From Cocos nucifera (taxonomy: Eukaryota > Streptophyta > Magnoliopsida > Arecales > Arecaceae), in the NCBI GenBank assembly GCA_006176705.1, contig QRFJ01003045.1, forward strand, positions 1 to 64,000: DNA of 64,000 nt. Direction: 5' to 3'. Numbering within the stretch: position 1 is the stretch's first letter; every line of letters begins with the position of its first letter. The notes below the pieces were generated by a model, which was not told the DNA's origin, did not search any database, and saw only the letters and a program-made list of their open reading frames with translations. Positions 35,285-46,654 of this stretch are shown here, piece by piece. The position numbers were made by a program, and so were the translations under genes.

Positions 35285-37590
35285 TGAAGGAAAAATCCTG
35301 ATTTTTCAGATCAGGTTCGTTCAGATCTGATCGGATCAAGAGAGATATTTCAAAATTTTTTCTCATATATTCAGATCAGATCTAAAATATTTTAGATTTA
35401 ATTTTATAGATATAATAAATAAAAATAAAAATAAATTAAATCTAATTTAATTTATATCTTGATGTTGGGTAATCTGATTATCCTTCGATGATCTTACTGA
35501 TTGCCTGAGATTCTAGATCTAGCCATACAAGCACTTGGCCTCTATCAGTATCTACTTAGACTAGATCTAGAGATCTTCTCCTTCTTTATCACCTCTCCAA
35601 AAATTAGATATAGATCTAATTTGGAGGATCTTCAAAACTTCTTCTGAAGATCAGCAGTCGTCTCTGCAGCAGTGCTGCCTTTTTCCTTTCTCATCAGCCT
35701 TTTCTTGCCTGGATCGTACCAAATTGAAGCCCAACTTTCCTTGGGCATGGAGAGGAGAGAGAGGATTAGAAGATGGCATGGAGGAGGGAGAAAGGCAGCC
35801 TTGGGGCATGGGCTAAGAGAGAACTCTATTTAGGTTGGGCATAGATAGGGTTTATATAGACCCCACTGCGCCATGCAGTGCCACATCATCCCGACCAATC
35901 ACGTTGCTTCATACAATTAGATCTAAATCTAATTAATGAGATGACATCACCTGATCTAATTAGATGTGAGCCCCACTAATTCATCCTTAGATGGTGCCTA
36001 AGACTGGTCAAAGTCTATACCTAGGGGTCACCTAAGTAGAATCCAAGAAGCAACCTGGAGTCCCATCCGTATGGGACTCCAATCATCCCTATCCATGGGC
36101 GCATGCCTCCATTGGTGTGCACCCCCTCCTTTTCAATATCTAGTAAGGGGACAAGCCCCTAACTACTCTTCAATAGATGCATGACACATAGGCAGATGTC
36201 CAAGGGTCAAAGGTCAATGTTTGACCAAAGTCAAAAGACAAGAATTAGTAGGTGACGAAAAATGATAAGTATTATCTCAAATTTATCTCAAAATAAGACA
36301 ACCTTTTCTGACCTAGACAAGCTCCAGTCAGACCAAGTGAAGGTACCTCTGAGTCGAGCACAAACTCCTTTGGCTCAGTCAAGGACAACTATTTAATGAT
36401 AGTAAAAGGAAGAACGTTAGGCTTCAATCGAGTGCTAGCATGATTTCCTTGAACCTAATTGAATCTCATTCAGATCAATTGAACTGGATTAGTTCCAATT
36501 GATGATCACCAGATTCTAAACCCTTGTTTGTGTGATCCAGTTAGGTTCAGTTCTGTATGGTAATGGGATATGTCGCGATGATCTCTATCATCGACATCAT
36601 CGAAACTCCTTTCGATGGATCAGAACTCTTCTGATTCGAACAGCTAGAATGATCGATCATCTAAATCATTCTAATTGCTCCCAAAATCCACTAGTGACAT
36701 CCTAGCAGTATATGGTGGCAACCCATCAGAGCTAAAAATGCGAACCTCTTGGTGCAGCTACCTGTGTGATTAAGTTCTTCTATCTTGAGCCCCGATCAGA
36801 TTAGGGTTAAGGTGAACTCGTCAAACCCTAGTTTCTGTCATATGATGTTAATCATTCGATTCAAGTCCGATGTGAAAACCTTAAATAGAAACTCTTTCTA
36901 TTATTTCACTCTACCATGGCCATGGGCTTCTGGACTTGATTCTCATGATCATCATAGGGCTGCTCCTCTACCACCGAGGTAGATAGATTCCATCTTGATG
37001 CAATTCCAGTTTCCTACAATGAACATGCTATAGCCAACATACACCTCAGGGTTCCGAATGGCTAGGAGATCGAGTCATGGTGTAGTCAAACTATAACACC
37101 CTCAAGGTGAACTTGCCGATGCATCCTCAGGTCAAAGAACTAGACACACTCACTGCAGCATCGAGTCAGTCATTGACGAGAAAGGTAGACTTTCCTAATG
37201 ACTACTCGAGGTGGTCACGCTCAGTGCCCTCATTCTCTAACGAGTACCTGTACTCTCGCTCTGATGTCTCTACACCATAGATTCAAGACTCATCTACTAT
37301 GAAGAAGCGATTGTACACCAACCTTTCGAATCAATCACCATCCTCATGATGATCCTATGGTCAGGAGCATTTTATGAGTTAATAATGAAAATTCTTATTC
37401 TAAATTTTTAACTCTTGAAAATAAGAATTATCATTACCATTAACTCAAGGGATGTATCACAGACACTAAATACATATTTATGATAGAAAATAATCTATTT
37501 TATTATTTATAGTCAAAATTATAATTTTATTCTTAGAAGTGTATTACAAGTGTCAGTCAATTCTGGCTTCTAGGGCATACATATCAAATA
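35285..37590 (-). repeat. R3 5' LTR (2306 bp)
   Basis: Starts tgaaggaaaaatcc and ends atatcaaata. The exact target copies attag fix the end. A TATATAAA box lies on the minus strand at 35851-35858. Between about 36300 and 37250 there are regularly spaced one-base additions not present in other copies. Confidence 0.93.
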
Positions 37591-38430
37591 ATTAGGTCTT
37601 AACTTGATTGACCACATATGACTGTGAGTCCACCTTGATCCAGACTTACATCTAATGGGCTGATTAATTCTAAGCTTTTTTTATTCCATCTAACCAATTC
37701 TTGATTTAGTTTGATCAACCGCTTGATCTAATTGAGCTATCCATATCCGAACCCATGTTTTATGAAAATATCTTAGATTCAAAAATTCATAATTTTTAGA
37801 TCTAATTGATTTCATAAACTTAATTCTTAATTAAATCTAGGATTCATAAACAAAACATGTATAAAAAATCATAGGATTTTAGGATCTAGAATTTTGCAGA
37901 AAAATAAATTTTGATTTTTGATTAAGGACAAATGCGCAGCACTCCTACACGCCATAAGAACATCCCATCAAATGAAAAGAGAGAGCCTTTAAACCTTTCT
38001 TACTCTTATGACTAGATGGCCAAGGGGAATACCTTGAATAAAAAATTTATTTATACTACAAAAACTATCAGATCTAAAACATATATCATATATATAATTA
38101 AAGATCTAACTAATACATGTTTTGCATACATCTAATGTATCAAAATTTAAATCATATATTTATGTTTTAGATCTGATTATATCTGATATAACATCTAAAA
38201 ATAAAATTCTAATTGATCATATCAAAGAAAAAATTTATTCTAGATAATTATTGCATAGAATAATAAGACTAGTCTAGACATGCATGTCATATATCGCATA
38301 TATGAATTTTTAAATTTAATCTACTGATTTTAGATCGAATTATATCTCATGTAATCTCTGAAATCATGCATATTAGATTATAAATAAACTAAAAATTAGA
38401 TCACAATCTGATCTGAAGAACTGTAAATGC
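37591..38430 (-). mobile_element. R2 leader, right part
   Basis: Starts with the second R3 target copy attag and resumes the R2 leader (gtcttaacttgattgacc), in step with the R3 leader from 34282 to 35269. AT-rich and non-coding. Confidence 0.88.
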
Positions 38431-38443
38431 AGCTCTGATATTG
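38431..38443 (-). other. R2 primer binding site, mutated
   Basis: Reads agctctgatattg where R1 and R3 have ggctctgatacca; all four differences are transitions. Position two bases before the LTR is conserved. Confidence 0.82.
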
Positions 38444-38445
38444 GT

Positions 38446-40572
38446 TGAAGAAAAATTCAATTTTTCTTGCATAGAATCGATCTGATCTGATCATAATGCT
38501 CAGATCTAATTAGATCGATCTAAAAATGAAAACTAAAATCCCAACATCAAATGTTACCTAACTTGGGTAAACCATTTACCTTGCCGATAATCTAACAAAG
38601 CCTGAGGTTTTGGATCTAGCCGTGCATGTATCCGACCTCTATCGAAGTCTACTCGGGCTGGTTTTGGATGCCGTCTCCTCCTAGATTTGATCTCCAAATG
38701 CTAGATCTTGAATCAATCCGAAGGTCCTTCAAAACAATGTTCGAAGGCTATACGTTCGTCTCACGAACAGGATCTTATTGCCTTATCTTTACGCCAGCTG
38801 CTCTTAACTTTTGATCACCGAAATGCCCAACTCCTTGGGCATGGAGAAGAGGAAGGAGACCTAAAAGAGAGGGCGTGGAGGTGGAAGGAGAGATAGGGCT
38901 TTGCCATATAGAGAATGGAATAATCAAACACCTTTGATCAGGGTCTATTTATAGACCTATGCACAGCCCTAGAGTCTTGGTGCTTTAAGTAACTTTTTTA
39001 CTTAAAGCAGAAGGACTCCACGCCATAACCCATGCCCCACCTTTTTTTCTTCTGAATTTGTCACACAAAAACATCAAAAAATGGCATGGAGATGAGAGGA
39101 TAGAGTTTTATGGGTGCATGAGATCTTATCTCTAAGAGTTTGTTCACAACAAAACTCTTCTAGATAAACTCTAGGGGGTGCATGCTCCTCTTTTCTTTCT
39201 TGCCAAGATTTGGTCAAAGACCCCTTGTCTTAAAGCCCTTTGCTTATTTTAAGACAAGCTTTGATTTTTTCAAGACAATCCCTGATCTTATTAGGACAAA
39301 GCCTTGTTTGACTAGGACAAGCTCCAGTCAGACCAAGAAAAATCCATACAGGGCTCTTAGATGAGCCAAATTTAATTTGACTCAGTCGAGATGAATCAGA
39401 ATGAAGATAGAAGAAGAAATTTAGGCTCAATCATGTGCTAGTATGATTTTCTTGAACCTAATTGGATCTAATCCAAATCAATCAAACTGAGTTAGCTTAA
39501 TTGATGACATCCAGATCCAAATCCTTATTTATATGATCTAATTAGGTTCAATTCTATATGATAATGGAATATGTCATGATCTTTATCATCGATATTATTG
39601 AAATACTTTTTGATGGTTCAGAACTCTTCCAATTCATCCAATTAGAATTGTCGATCATCAAGATAATTCTAATTGATTCTAAAATCCACCAGTGATGCCT
39701 AGTAGTATATGGTGGCAATCCATCAGAACCAAAAATGAATCTCTTAATGCAGCTATATATGTGATTGGTTTCCTCTATCATGAGCTCCGATAAGATTAAG
39801 ATTAAGATGAACTCGTCAAACCCAACATCCGTCATATGATTGAATCATTTGATTCGAGTCCGATGTGAAATCCTAATAGAAAATCTTTTTCTATTATTTC
39901 ACACTGCTATAGCCATGGGCTTAAAAACTCGATCTCATGATCATCATAGGACTACTCTTTCTCTACCGAGGTAGATAGATCCCATATTGGTGCGATCCAA
40001 ATCCTACAATGAACATGCTATAGCCAACATACACCTCAAGATTCTGAAAGGTTAGGAGATCTAATTATGATGTAGTCAAACTATAACACCCTCAAAGTGA
40101 ATTATCGATGCACCTCAGATCAAAGAACTAGACACACAACTATAGCATTGAGCTAGTCATCGATGAGAAGGTAGACTCCTTTATGATTACTCGAAGTGGT
40201 CACACTCAATGCCCTCGTTCTCAAAAAGTATCTATACTCTCACTCTGATATTTCAGACCATAAACTCAAAACTCATCTATCTTAGAAAAGCGATCGTATA
40301 CCAATCTTTCAGATCGATCATCATCCTCATGATGATCCTACGATCAGAAGCTGCTTATGACTTAATTATAATAATATATATCTTAAATTTTTAACTCTTG
40401 AAAATATGCATTATTATTTTTATTAACTCATAAGATATATCATAAATACTTTATACATAATGTAATAGAAGAAAATAATCTTTTATTAATTTTAAGTCAA
40501 AATTATAGAAATGTTCCTAGAAAGTATATACAAAGTATCGACCAATTTGACTTCTAGGGCACACATCTAACA
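38446..40572 (-). repeat. R2 5' LTR (2127 bp)
   Basis: Starts tgaagaaaaattc and ends cacatctaaca, followed by the target copy gactc. A TATAAATA box is on the minus strand at 38946-38953. More diverged from R3 than the R3 LTRs are from each other. Confidence 0.9.
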
Positions 40573-41256
40573 GACTCAAGGTTTAACTATCAAGCCTAAA
40601 TAAGTTATCCACATTATTTTCAATATTTTAAATCCATCACATGGATTATTCTGATCAAGATTTTGCTAAATTGAAATACAGTGATGCATTATCTCCAAGC
40701 TCTTGGAGTATCATTCCCATCTTGATCATGCACCGACTTCATAAGTACTTGACTATGCCCAAAAATCTTTCATCATTAAATTAAAAATTTAGGTAGTCTA
40801 GTACTAAAGCACAGTGATCTCAAGTCAGAGGGACACTTATATCCTATTCCATCAAAGTAATTCATGATAGTAGAATGCTCCAAAATTGATCATGTTCAGT
40901 GATGATGTATCCTTATCTCTCACTTGTATGCTATGCTAGTGTCTCCACACTTCTTGATTAAGAGAACAACCAATCTATATGGCGCACAATGACCTATACT
41001 TGATTAATATTATCATCCTAGATAACAATGTATCATTTGATCGCGAACATGGTTAAGGACTAAATGATAAATTCTCTCTTTATGGTATCTAAATAGTCCT
41101 AAGAACTTCATCACAATACAGAAGTTCAAAAAAAGATGTACACTAATGATGAAAAAGCTAGAATAAATATTTTATTCATTATAAATCATATACAATTGTA
41201 AAGATTGCTCAACCATCAACAAACTGATGATTGACTTTAGGACATATTTTTTAATA
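40573..41256 (-). repeat. P2 3' LTR, right part
   Basis: Continues the LTR that broke off at 16710 and ends tattttttaata, the complement of TATTAAAAAATA at the start of the P3/P2 LTR (50988). Both parts total about 2.05 kb, shorter than the 2.48 kb of the partner LTR. Confidence 0.88.
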
Positions 41257-41950
41257 ACTTTCACTTATTTTAAAACCACTCGATACAGTATCTTATACCC
41301 ATCTTCGATTTATGATAATCGAACTCCTTTACCATAAGGGTATTAGTAAATGGGTCAATTAGGTTTTCCTTTCCGTCGATCTTCTAAAGATCAATGTCAT
41401 CTTGATCTACGATCTTTTAGACTAAATGATAGCGATGCAAAGTATGCTTCATCCATTAATGTGCTTTTGGTTCCTTTGCCTGAGCTATGGCTCTAATGCT
41501 ATCACAGTAGAACAGGACTAGACCATTAAGGAAGGGTGCTACTTCAAGCTTGGTGATGAATTTCTTCAGCCATATAGCTTCCTTCGTAGCATCGGATGCC
41601 AGGATGTATTCTATCTCATAAACTGAATCAGCTACAATATATTGCTTGAAACTTTTCTAGCAGACGACTCCATCATTAAGGATAAATACATAATCCGACA
41701 TATTTTTGTTATCATCATGGTTATATTAAAAACTAAAATCTATAAATTTCATAAGTTTCAAATCTAACTCACCATAAACTAGCCACTAATCCTTAGTATT
41801 TTTCAAATACTTAAGGATGGTTTTTACAATCTTCCAGTGGTTCTTTCTTGCATCAGATTAGTATCTGCTCACTACTCCTAGTGAGTATGCCATATCTAGT
41901 CTTATACATATCATAGTGTATATAATAGAATTCACTGTCGAGGTATATGA
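41257..41950 (-). pseudogene. pol: P2 RNase H and polypurine tract, broken
   Basis: Next to the LTR the plus strand reads actttcactta, the complement of a decayed aagtgaaagt purine tract. Farther right are remnants homologous to P1 11420-11880: the tail (FTNTLMVKEFDYHKSKMGI-like), the MKHTLHRYHLV-like region and the AEYILASDATKEAIWLKKFI-like core, all in broken frames. Confidence 0.78.
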
Positions 41951-42850
41951 AATTCTACTCATATGCTTTTCCTCTCTTGAGGTATTGTCGAACAATTTCT
42001 CTTCGAAAAAAAAATTTCATGGCCTATCGAAAGATAGCCTTTTTTCGAATTTTCCTTGTCGAACTGCTTCAGTACAATATCTATGTATGTGGACTGGGAC
42101 AATCCAAGCATCCTCTTAGATCTATCCCTATAGATCTTCATCCTTAGGATATAGGATGCTTCTCCCAAGTTTTTTTTGGAGAACTGAGATGATAGCCAAA
42201 CCTTTATTCTCTATTATGTAGGAACGTTATTCCCGATTAAGAAAATATTATCCACATGCAATACAAGAAATGCCACTACTAAACTATTTGCCCACTTGTA
42301 TATGCAGGCTCTTCTATGTTCTTAATAAAGTCATACATTTTGATCATCTTATCAAAATGCATGTTTCAACTTCGAGATGCCTACTTCAATTCATAAATAG
42401 ATCTTTGAAGCTTGCACACTTTAGACTTATCGGTAGATGTAAACCCTTCAGGTTGTATCATATGCACTTCTTCCAACTCTCCATTTAGAAAAGTTGTTTT
42501 CACATCCATCTGCCAGATCTCATAGTCCAGATGGGTAGCTATTATAAATATAATTAGAATGAATTTGAGCATTGTCATAGAAGAAAATATCTCATTATAG
42601 TCAATATCATAACATTAACGATATCCCTTGGCAAGCAAACGGGCTTTATAGATCTCTATTTGTCCGTCTGCAGCTCTCTTCTTTTTGATGACCTACTTAC
42701 ACCTAATGAATTTAACCTCTTCAGATGGGTTAACTAATGTCCATACATCATTAATTTTTATGGACACAATTTTAGATTTCATGGCTTCAAGTCATTTTTC
42801 AAAATCAAATCTCTGCATTGCATCTATATAGGTGATCGAATCCTCATCAT
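41951..42850 (-). pseudogene. pol: P2 reverse transcriptase, broken
   Basis: Open pieces 41959-42168 (MGEASYILRMKIYRDRSKRM and YIDIVLKQFDKENSKKGYL) and 42381-42578 (IATHLDYEIWQMDVKTTFLN and MIQPEGFTSTDKSKVCKLQ) are joined by stretches with stops. The catalytic region near 42240-42270 is present but changed (the plus strand tccacatgcaatacaag implies LYCMWIIF-like residues, not a clean YVDD). Confidence 0.8.
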
Positions 42851-44090
42851 TCTCATCAAGTTTGATAGGATCACCATTCCAGACTAAAAAATCATAGTAT
42901 CTGTCTGACTAACATGCTACTGTATCAGATCGCCTTAAGAATGCTGGTACATTGGGCTCCAAATTTGATCTAATCAAATCCAGTTCAGGTTCAGCTAACT
43001 ATGTCAATTTTTTTACCTATTGAATTTTCTCAAATTTGATCTTAGAGGCATTAGTTTCTTTCCTAAGAAACTTCTTTTCCAAAAAGAATGTCGTATTACT
43101 GACGAGCACCTTTTGCTCTTCAGCATGGTAGAAGTAATAACCCCTAATTTTCTTAGGATATCCTATAAACATACACTTATTAGACCAAGATCCAAGTTTA
43201 TCTATATGCAAATGTTTGATATAGGCCGGACAATCCTAAATTTGAAGGTGAGAGAGTTTAAGCCCACGTCCAGTTCATATCTCATATAGAGTCTTTATGA
43301 TAGATTCACTCAGAACATTGTTCAATATAAAATCGACAATCTCAAGAGCATAACCCCAAAATGAAATAGGCAAACTAGCAAATCCTATCATGGATAGAAC
43401 TATGTCTAACAAAGTTTGATTCCTTCTTTTTGATACACCATTATGCTATTGTGTCCCTAGAGGAGTCCAATGTAAGAGAATCCTATTCTCTTCTAGATAT
43501 GTCAAAAACTCACTTGATAAGTATTCATCTCCTCCATTTGATCGAAGAGTTTTAATACTTTTTTTAGTTTATTTTTCTACTTCATTACGGAATCGTTTGA
43601 ACATTTTAAATGATTCAAACTTATGTTTTATAAGATAGACATACCCATACCTCAATAGAAAATCAGTAAATATAATGAAACAGTAATATCCACCTCTGGT
43701 ACTAGTATTCATAGGTCCACATACATTACTATGTATAAGACTTAGAACTATACTAGCTCTTTCTTCTTTTTTGATAAAAGATGATTTTGTTATCTTTTCA
43801 AAAAGATAGGATTCATAGGTTGGCAATAATTCACAATCATCGATATTAAGGATTTCCTCTTTGGCTAACCTATTTATCCTGTTCTTGTTAATATGACCAA
43901 GCCTACAATGCTAAAGGTACACATCGATAATATTATCTAATTTAGGACATTTATTAGATATGTACATTACACTCACAGGTCATGATAAAATGTAAATGTC
44001 ATTTCTTTATTATCCATGTATCATTGTAACATCATTCACAATGATATCATAATAATCTTCCTTTATTGACAAATAATGACCATCTTTGGC
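42851..44090 (-). pseudogene. pol: P2 integrase, broken
   Basis: C-terminal part 43017-43211 (KCMFIGYPKKIRGYYFY). Core start 43569-43826 (ERASIVLSLIHSNVCGPMN; FTDFLLRYGYVYLIKHKF), where the catalytic first Asp is Asn (HSNVC). The HHCC finger near 43850-43930 is degraded. Homologous to P1 9154-10175. Confidence 0.8.
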
Positions 44091-44611
44091 TAAAAGCTCA
44101 ATAGATATCGTATTCATCTAAATGATGGATAATAGTGACAATCACTCAAAATAACAATCTTTATGTTGAAAACAAGCTCGATAATTCCTAAAGCTAGGAC
44201 TGAAATAGGACTTCCATCTCCAACATTTAGGAATATTCTCTCACTATTTTCAAACTTTCTACTAACTTAAAATCCTTGCAATAAATTATAAATTTGTATA
44301 GGACTATCAGTATCCAATACCTAGATCGTAGAATCACAAATAGAGATATTACAAGGTGTTGTCATATAATATCCTTGATAAGCAACTCCTTGCTCCTTTC
44401 TCTTATTCAGTCTGTTGAGATCAAGAAAAACAAGATATTGAGAATAATTCTTCTTCCTATGATCCTGCTTCTTATAGTAGAAGCACTCTACTTGATTTTG
44501 ATGACTCTTAGATCTTTTGTTTTGATTAGACTTAAAAGTTCCAATACGAATCTCTTTGTGCTGCTGAACTATATTCAACTTTCGATACTTACTATCGAAG
44601 TTGGATCCCAT
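44091..44611 (-). pseudogene. gag: P2 gag and protease remnant with internal gag deletion
   Basis: The open piece 44321-44611 begins with the Gag N-terminal GSNFDSKYRKLNIV and passes directly to the tail: TFKSNQNKRSKSHQ, a knuckle with altered residues (CFYYKKQDHRKKNY), then QYLVFLDLNRLNKRKEQG. In P1 these two parts are separated by about 560 bases of central Gag. Protease and linker follow to the left (VLDTDSPIQIY-like). Confidence 0.82.
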
Positions 44612-45747
44612 AAGTATACACTATCTAACAGTGAATGGAGCAATTAAGGTTTAGCCTTAATCTAAAAAGAAAATAGAACAAAGATCTATTAGTATATGAA
44701 TTATTTTAAGTCTAAAGACTTAAACTTTAATCTAAAGATTCTCCTAATATTTTATATAAATTGGTGGCCTCTATCTCTAATTTGAAGTACTTTAATTTTC
44801 TAGTAGGTTCTATAATCCACATAGACTGCATACGGGCCTGAGAAAAGCTCTGGCCAACCCGTATGCATCTATCGGTAGGTCCTTAATCAATTATTTTTTT
44901 AAATAATTTTTAGTATTTGATTTTATCCTAGGTATCTTTTTAGTAGGCTAGGGCCTCCGTTGAAAGTTTCAATTAGGTCCAATCATTAACATGATTGAGT
45001 TCGGTGCATCAAATAAACGATGACTGGGCCTGAGGAAAGCTCTAGCCAACCTGATTACTATTCAGAGAGTGCGACCTAATCATCATATGATGAATGATAA
45101 TTCTAATATCTCGATGAATACTAGACATAAGATGCCTTCAATGTCCACCCAGACTATTGGATCCATTACCATTCATCTTAATGGAAGGCTATAATCTTGT
45201 TATCACCATAACAATTTCATTTTAAGGATCTAATAATTTTAGAGAATTTGGTTAACTCATTTTAAGATAATAGAGAGAAGATTTACCAGCTAATTAATCA
45301 TGATCCTCCCATTGACTTTATCAAGTCAGATTAATGAAAACCATAGATAAGTCGGTCTAGGGGCACCTAAATCAGTCACACTGATTTACCTAGTTGACAT
45401 GGATGATCAGCTCGAATTATTAAGTGATTTGATAAAAATATAATTTTATCAAGATAGCTAGGTAAATAAGATCGGTGTGAGGGATATGCCATTAACTTGT
45501 CAAAGACTGAATCAGTGCGAGTAGCTCCTAATTAAAAACCACCAGTCTAAACTGCCAGACTTATCTTAGACACCAATTGGTTAATTAGTTTTGATTGAAT
45601 CCACCGAACAATCTAGGCTAGATTACTTAGCCAAGAATCAAGTCCATTTGGTTCTTATTAAAGACGTGAACTTGACCAACTACAACTATTGCAATTGATC
45701 TAGAGTATCCTTAACCTAATCTAGAAATAATACTTGATTAGATTCAG
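44612..45747 (-). mobile_element. P2 leader, gag-proximal half
   Basis: Non-coding and homologous to P1 6850-8000. It stops abruptly at gattcagtca (45747), where R-family LTR sequence begins. The missing half of the leader is at 53486-54311 on the other strand. Confidence 0.85.
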
Positions 45748-46654
45748 TCATCTCTAAAAATTAGATCTGGATCTGATCTAGAGAATCTTCAAAACTTTTT
45801 TTGAAGATCAGCAGTTGTCCTTTGTAGCAGCATAGCCTTCTAGCTTTCAGTCGTTTTTCTCTCATCTGGATTGCACCAACCAAGGTCTAAAATACTTTTG
45901 GACGTGGAGAGGAGAGGGAGAAGGTGGGTTTGGCAAGGAGGAAGAGGGGAGAGGCAGCCTTAGGGCGTGGAAATCTCAATTGCTCTTTGAGTTGGGCGTA
46001 GGTTCTTATTTATAGACTATCTGTGATCCAACTCCTCTTCTTCCCACCAATAACAACTCTTTGTGAAATCAGATCTAAATCTGATTGGTGGAAATAGAGT
46101 CCCCTGGATTCTTTCTTAGAGGGCACCTAAGATCAGTCAAAATTGGTTCTTAGGAGAACTCTAATCGGAATCCAAAAAGAAGATGGAGTTCCTGTCCAAC
46201 AGGGACTCCTAGGCGCCTCCAACTTGGGCACACACCAAGGGTGGCGTGCGCCCTCCTCCTTGCCAGGTTCTAGTAGAGGAATAGGCCCCCACCAGCTCTC
46301 CAATAGGTGCATGACATATGGACAGAAGTCAAAGTATCAATGATCAACATTTGACCAGTCAAAAGGTCAACTTTTATAGGTNNNNNNNNNNNNNNNNNNN
46401 NNNNNNCTACTACTGTCCCCTTGGTCGGACATTTTTATGAAGTTAACTAATGATTATTCATGTTCTTAAATTTTCAACTCTTGAAAATATGAATTATCAT
46501 TACCATTAACTCAAAGAATGTATCACAAACACTAAATACACATATGTGATAGAAAATAATCCATTTTATTGATATTATCAAAATTTATAATTTTCCCTAG
46601 AAGTGTATTACAAGTGTCAGCCAATTTGGCTTCTAAGGCACATATATCTTAACA
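45748..46654 (-). repeat. R4 solo LTR, larger piece (with assembly gap)
   Basis: R-family LTR from the point equivalent to R1 position ~1465 to the LTR end (atatcttaaca). The other piece, equivalent to R1 1148-1462, is at 54312-54617 on the other strand. No internal R sequence adjoins either end, so it was a solo LTR. The flanks attag (46655-46659, reading away) and cctat (54618-54622) make at best an imperfect target duplication. Confidence 0.82.
46382..46406. other. Assembly gap of 25 N
   Basis: By alignment to the R1 LTR, the sequence left of the gap matches about position 2100 and that on the right about 3200. Roughly 1.1 kb of LTR is therefore missing or collapsed here; 25 is a placeholder length. 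Confidence 0.9.

Larger units (their letters stand above)
27129..37590 (-). mobile_element. R3: complete Ty1/copia element, Angela-like, ~10.5 kb
   Basis: Order on the minus strand: 5' LTR 35285-37590, binding site, leader, gag, protease, integrase, RT, RNase H, 3' LTR 27129-29414. The target copies attag at 27124-27128 and 37591-37595 are identical. On both sides the R2 leader continues. LTRs differ at a few percent by eye, mostly transitions. It has the best preserved pol of the R copies but still has stops and frameshifts, so it is not autonomous. Confidence 0.93.
16711..40572 (-). mobile_element. R2: complete Ty1/copia element, split by C and R3
   Basis: Minus-strand element of the R family. 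Its 3' LTR (16711-22295) holds C, and its leader (up to 27128, resuming at 37596) holds R3. Without these it is about 10 kb. Target copies are ggctc (16706-16710) and gactc (40573-40577), 4 of 5 identical. Removing R2 rejoins the P2 LTR (aaggat to aaggtttaacta), matching the intact P3 LTR near 51665-51705. Confidence 0.9.

Noticed and set aside
40573..45747. A separate element independent of 15340-16710
   Set aside because: The LTR halves join exactly across R2 with a target duplication, so both belong to P2.
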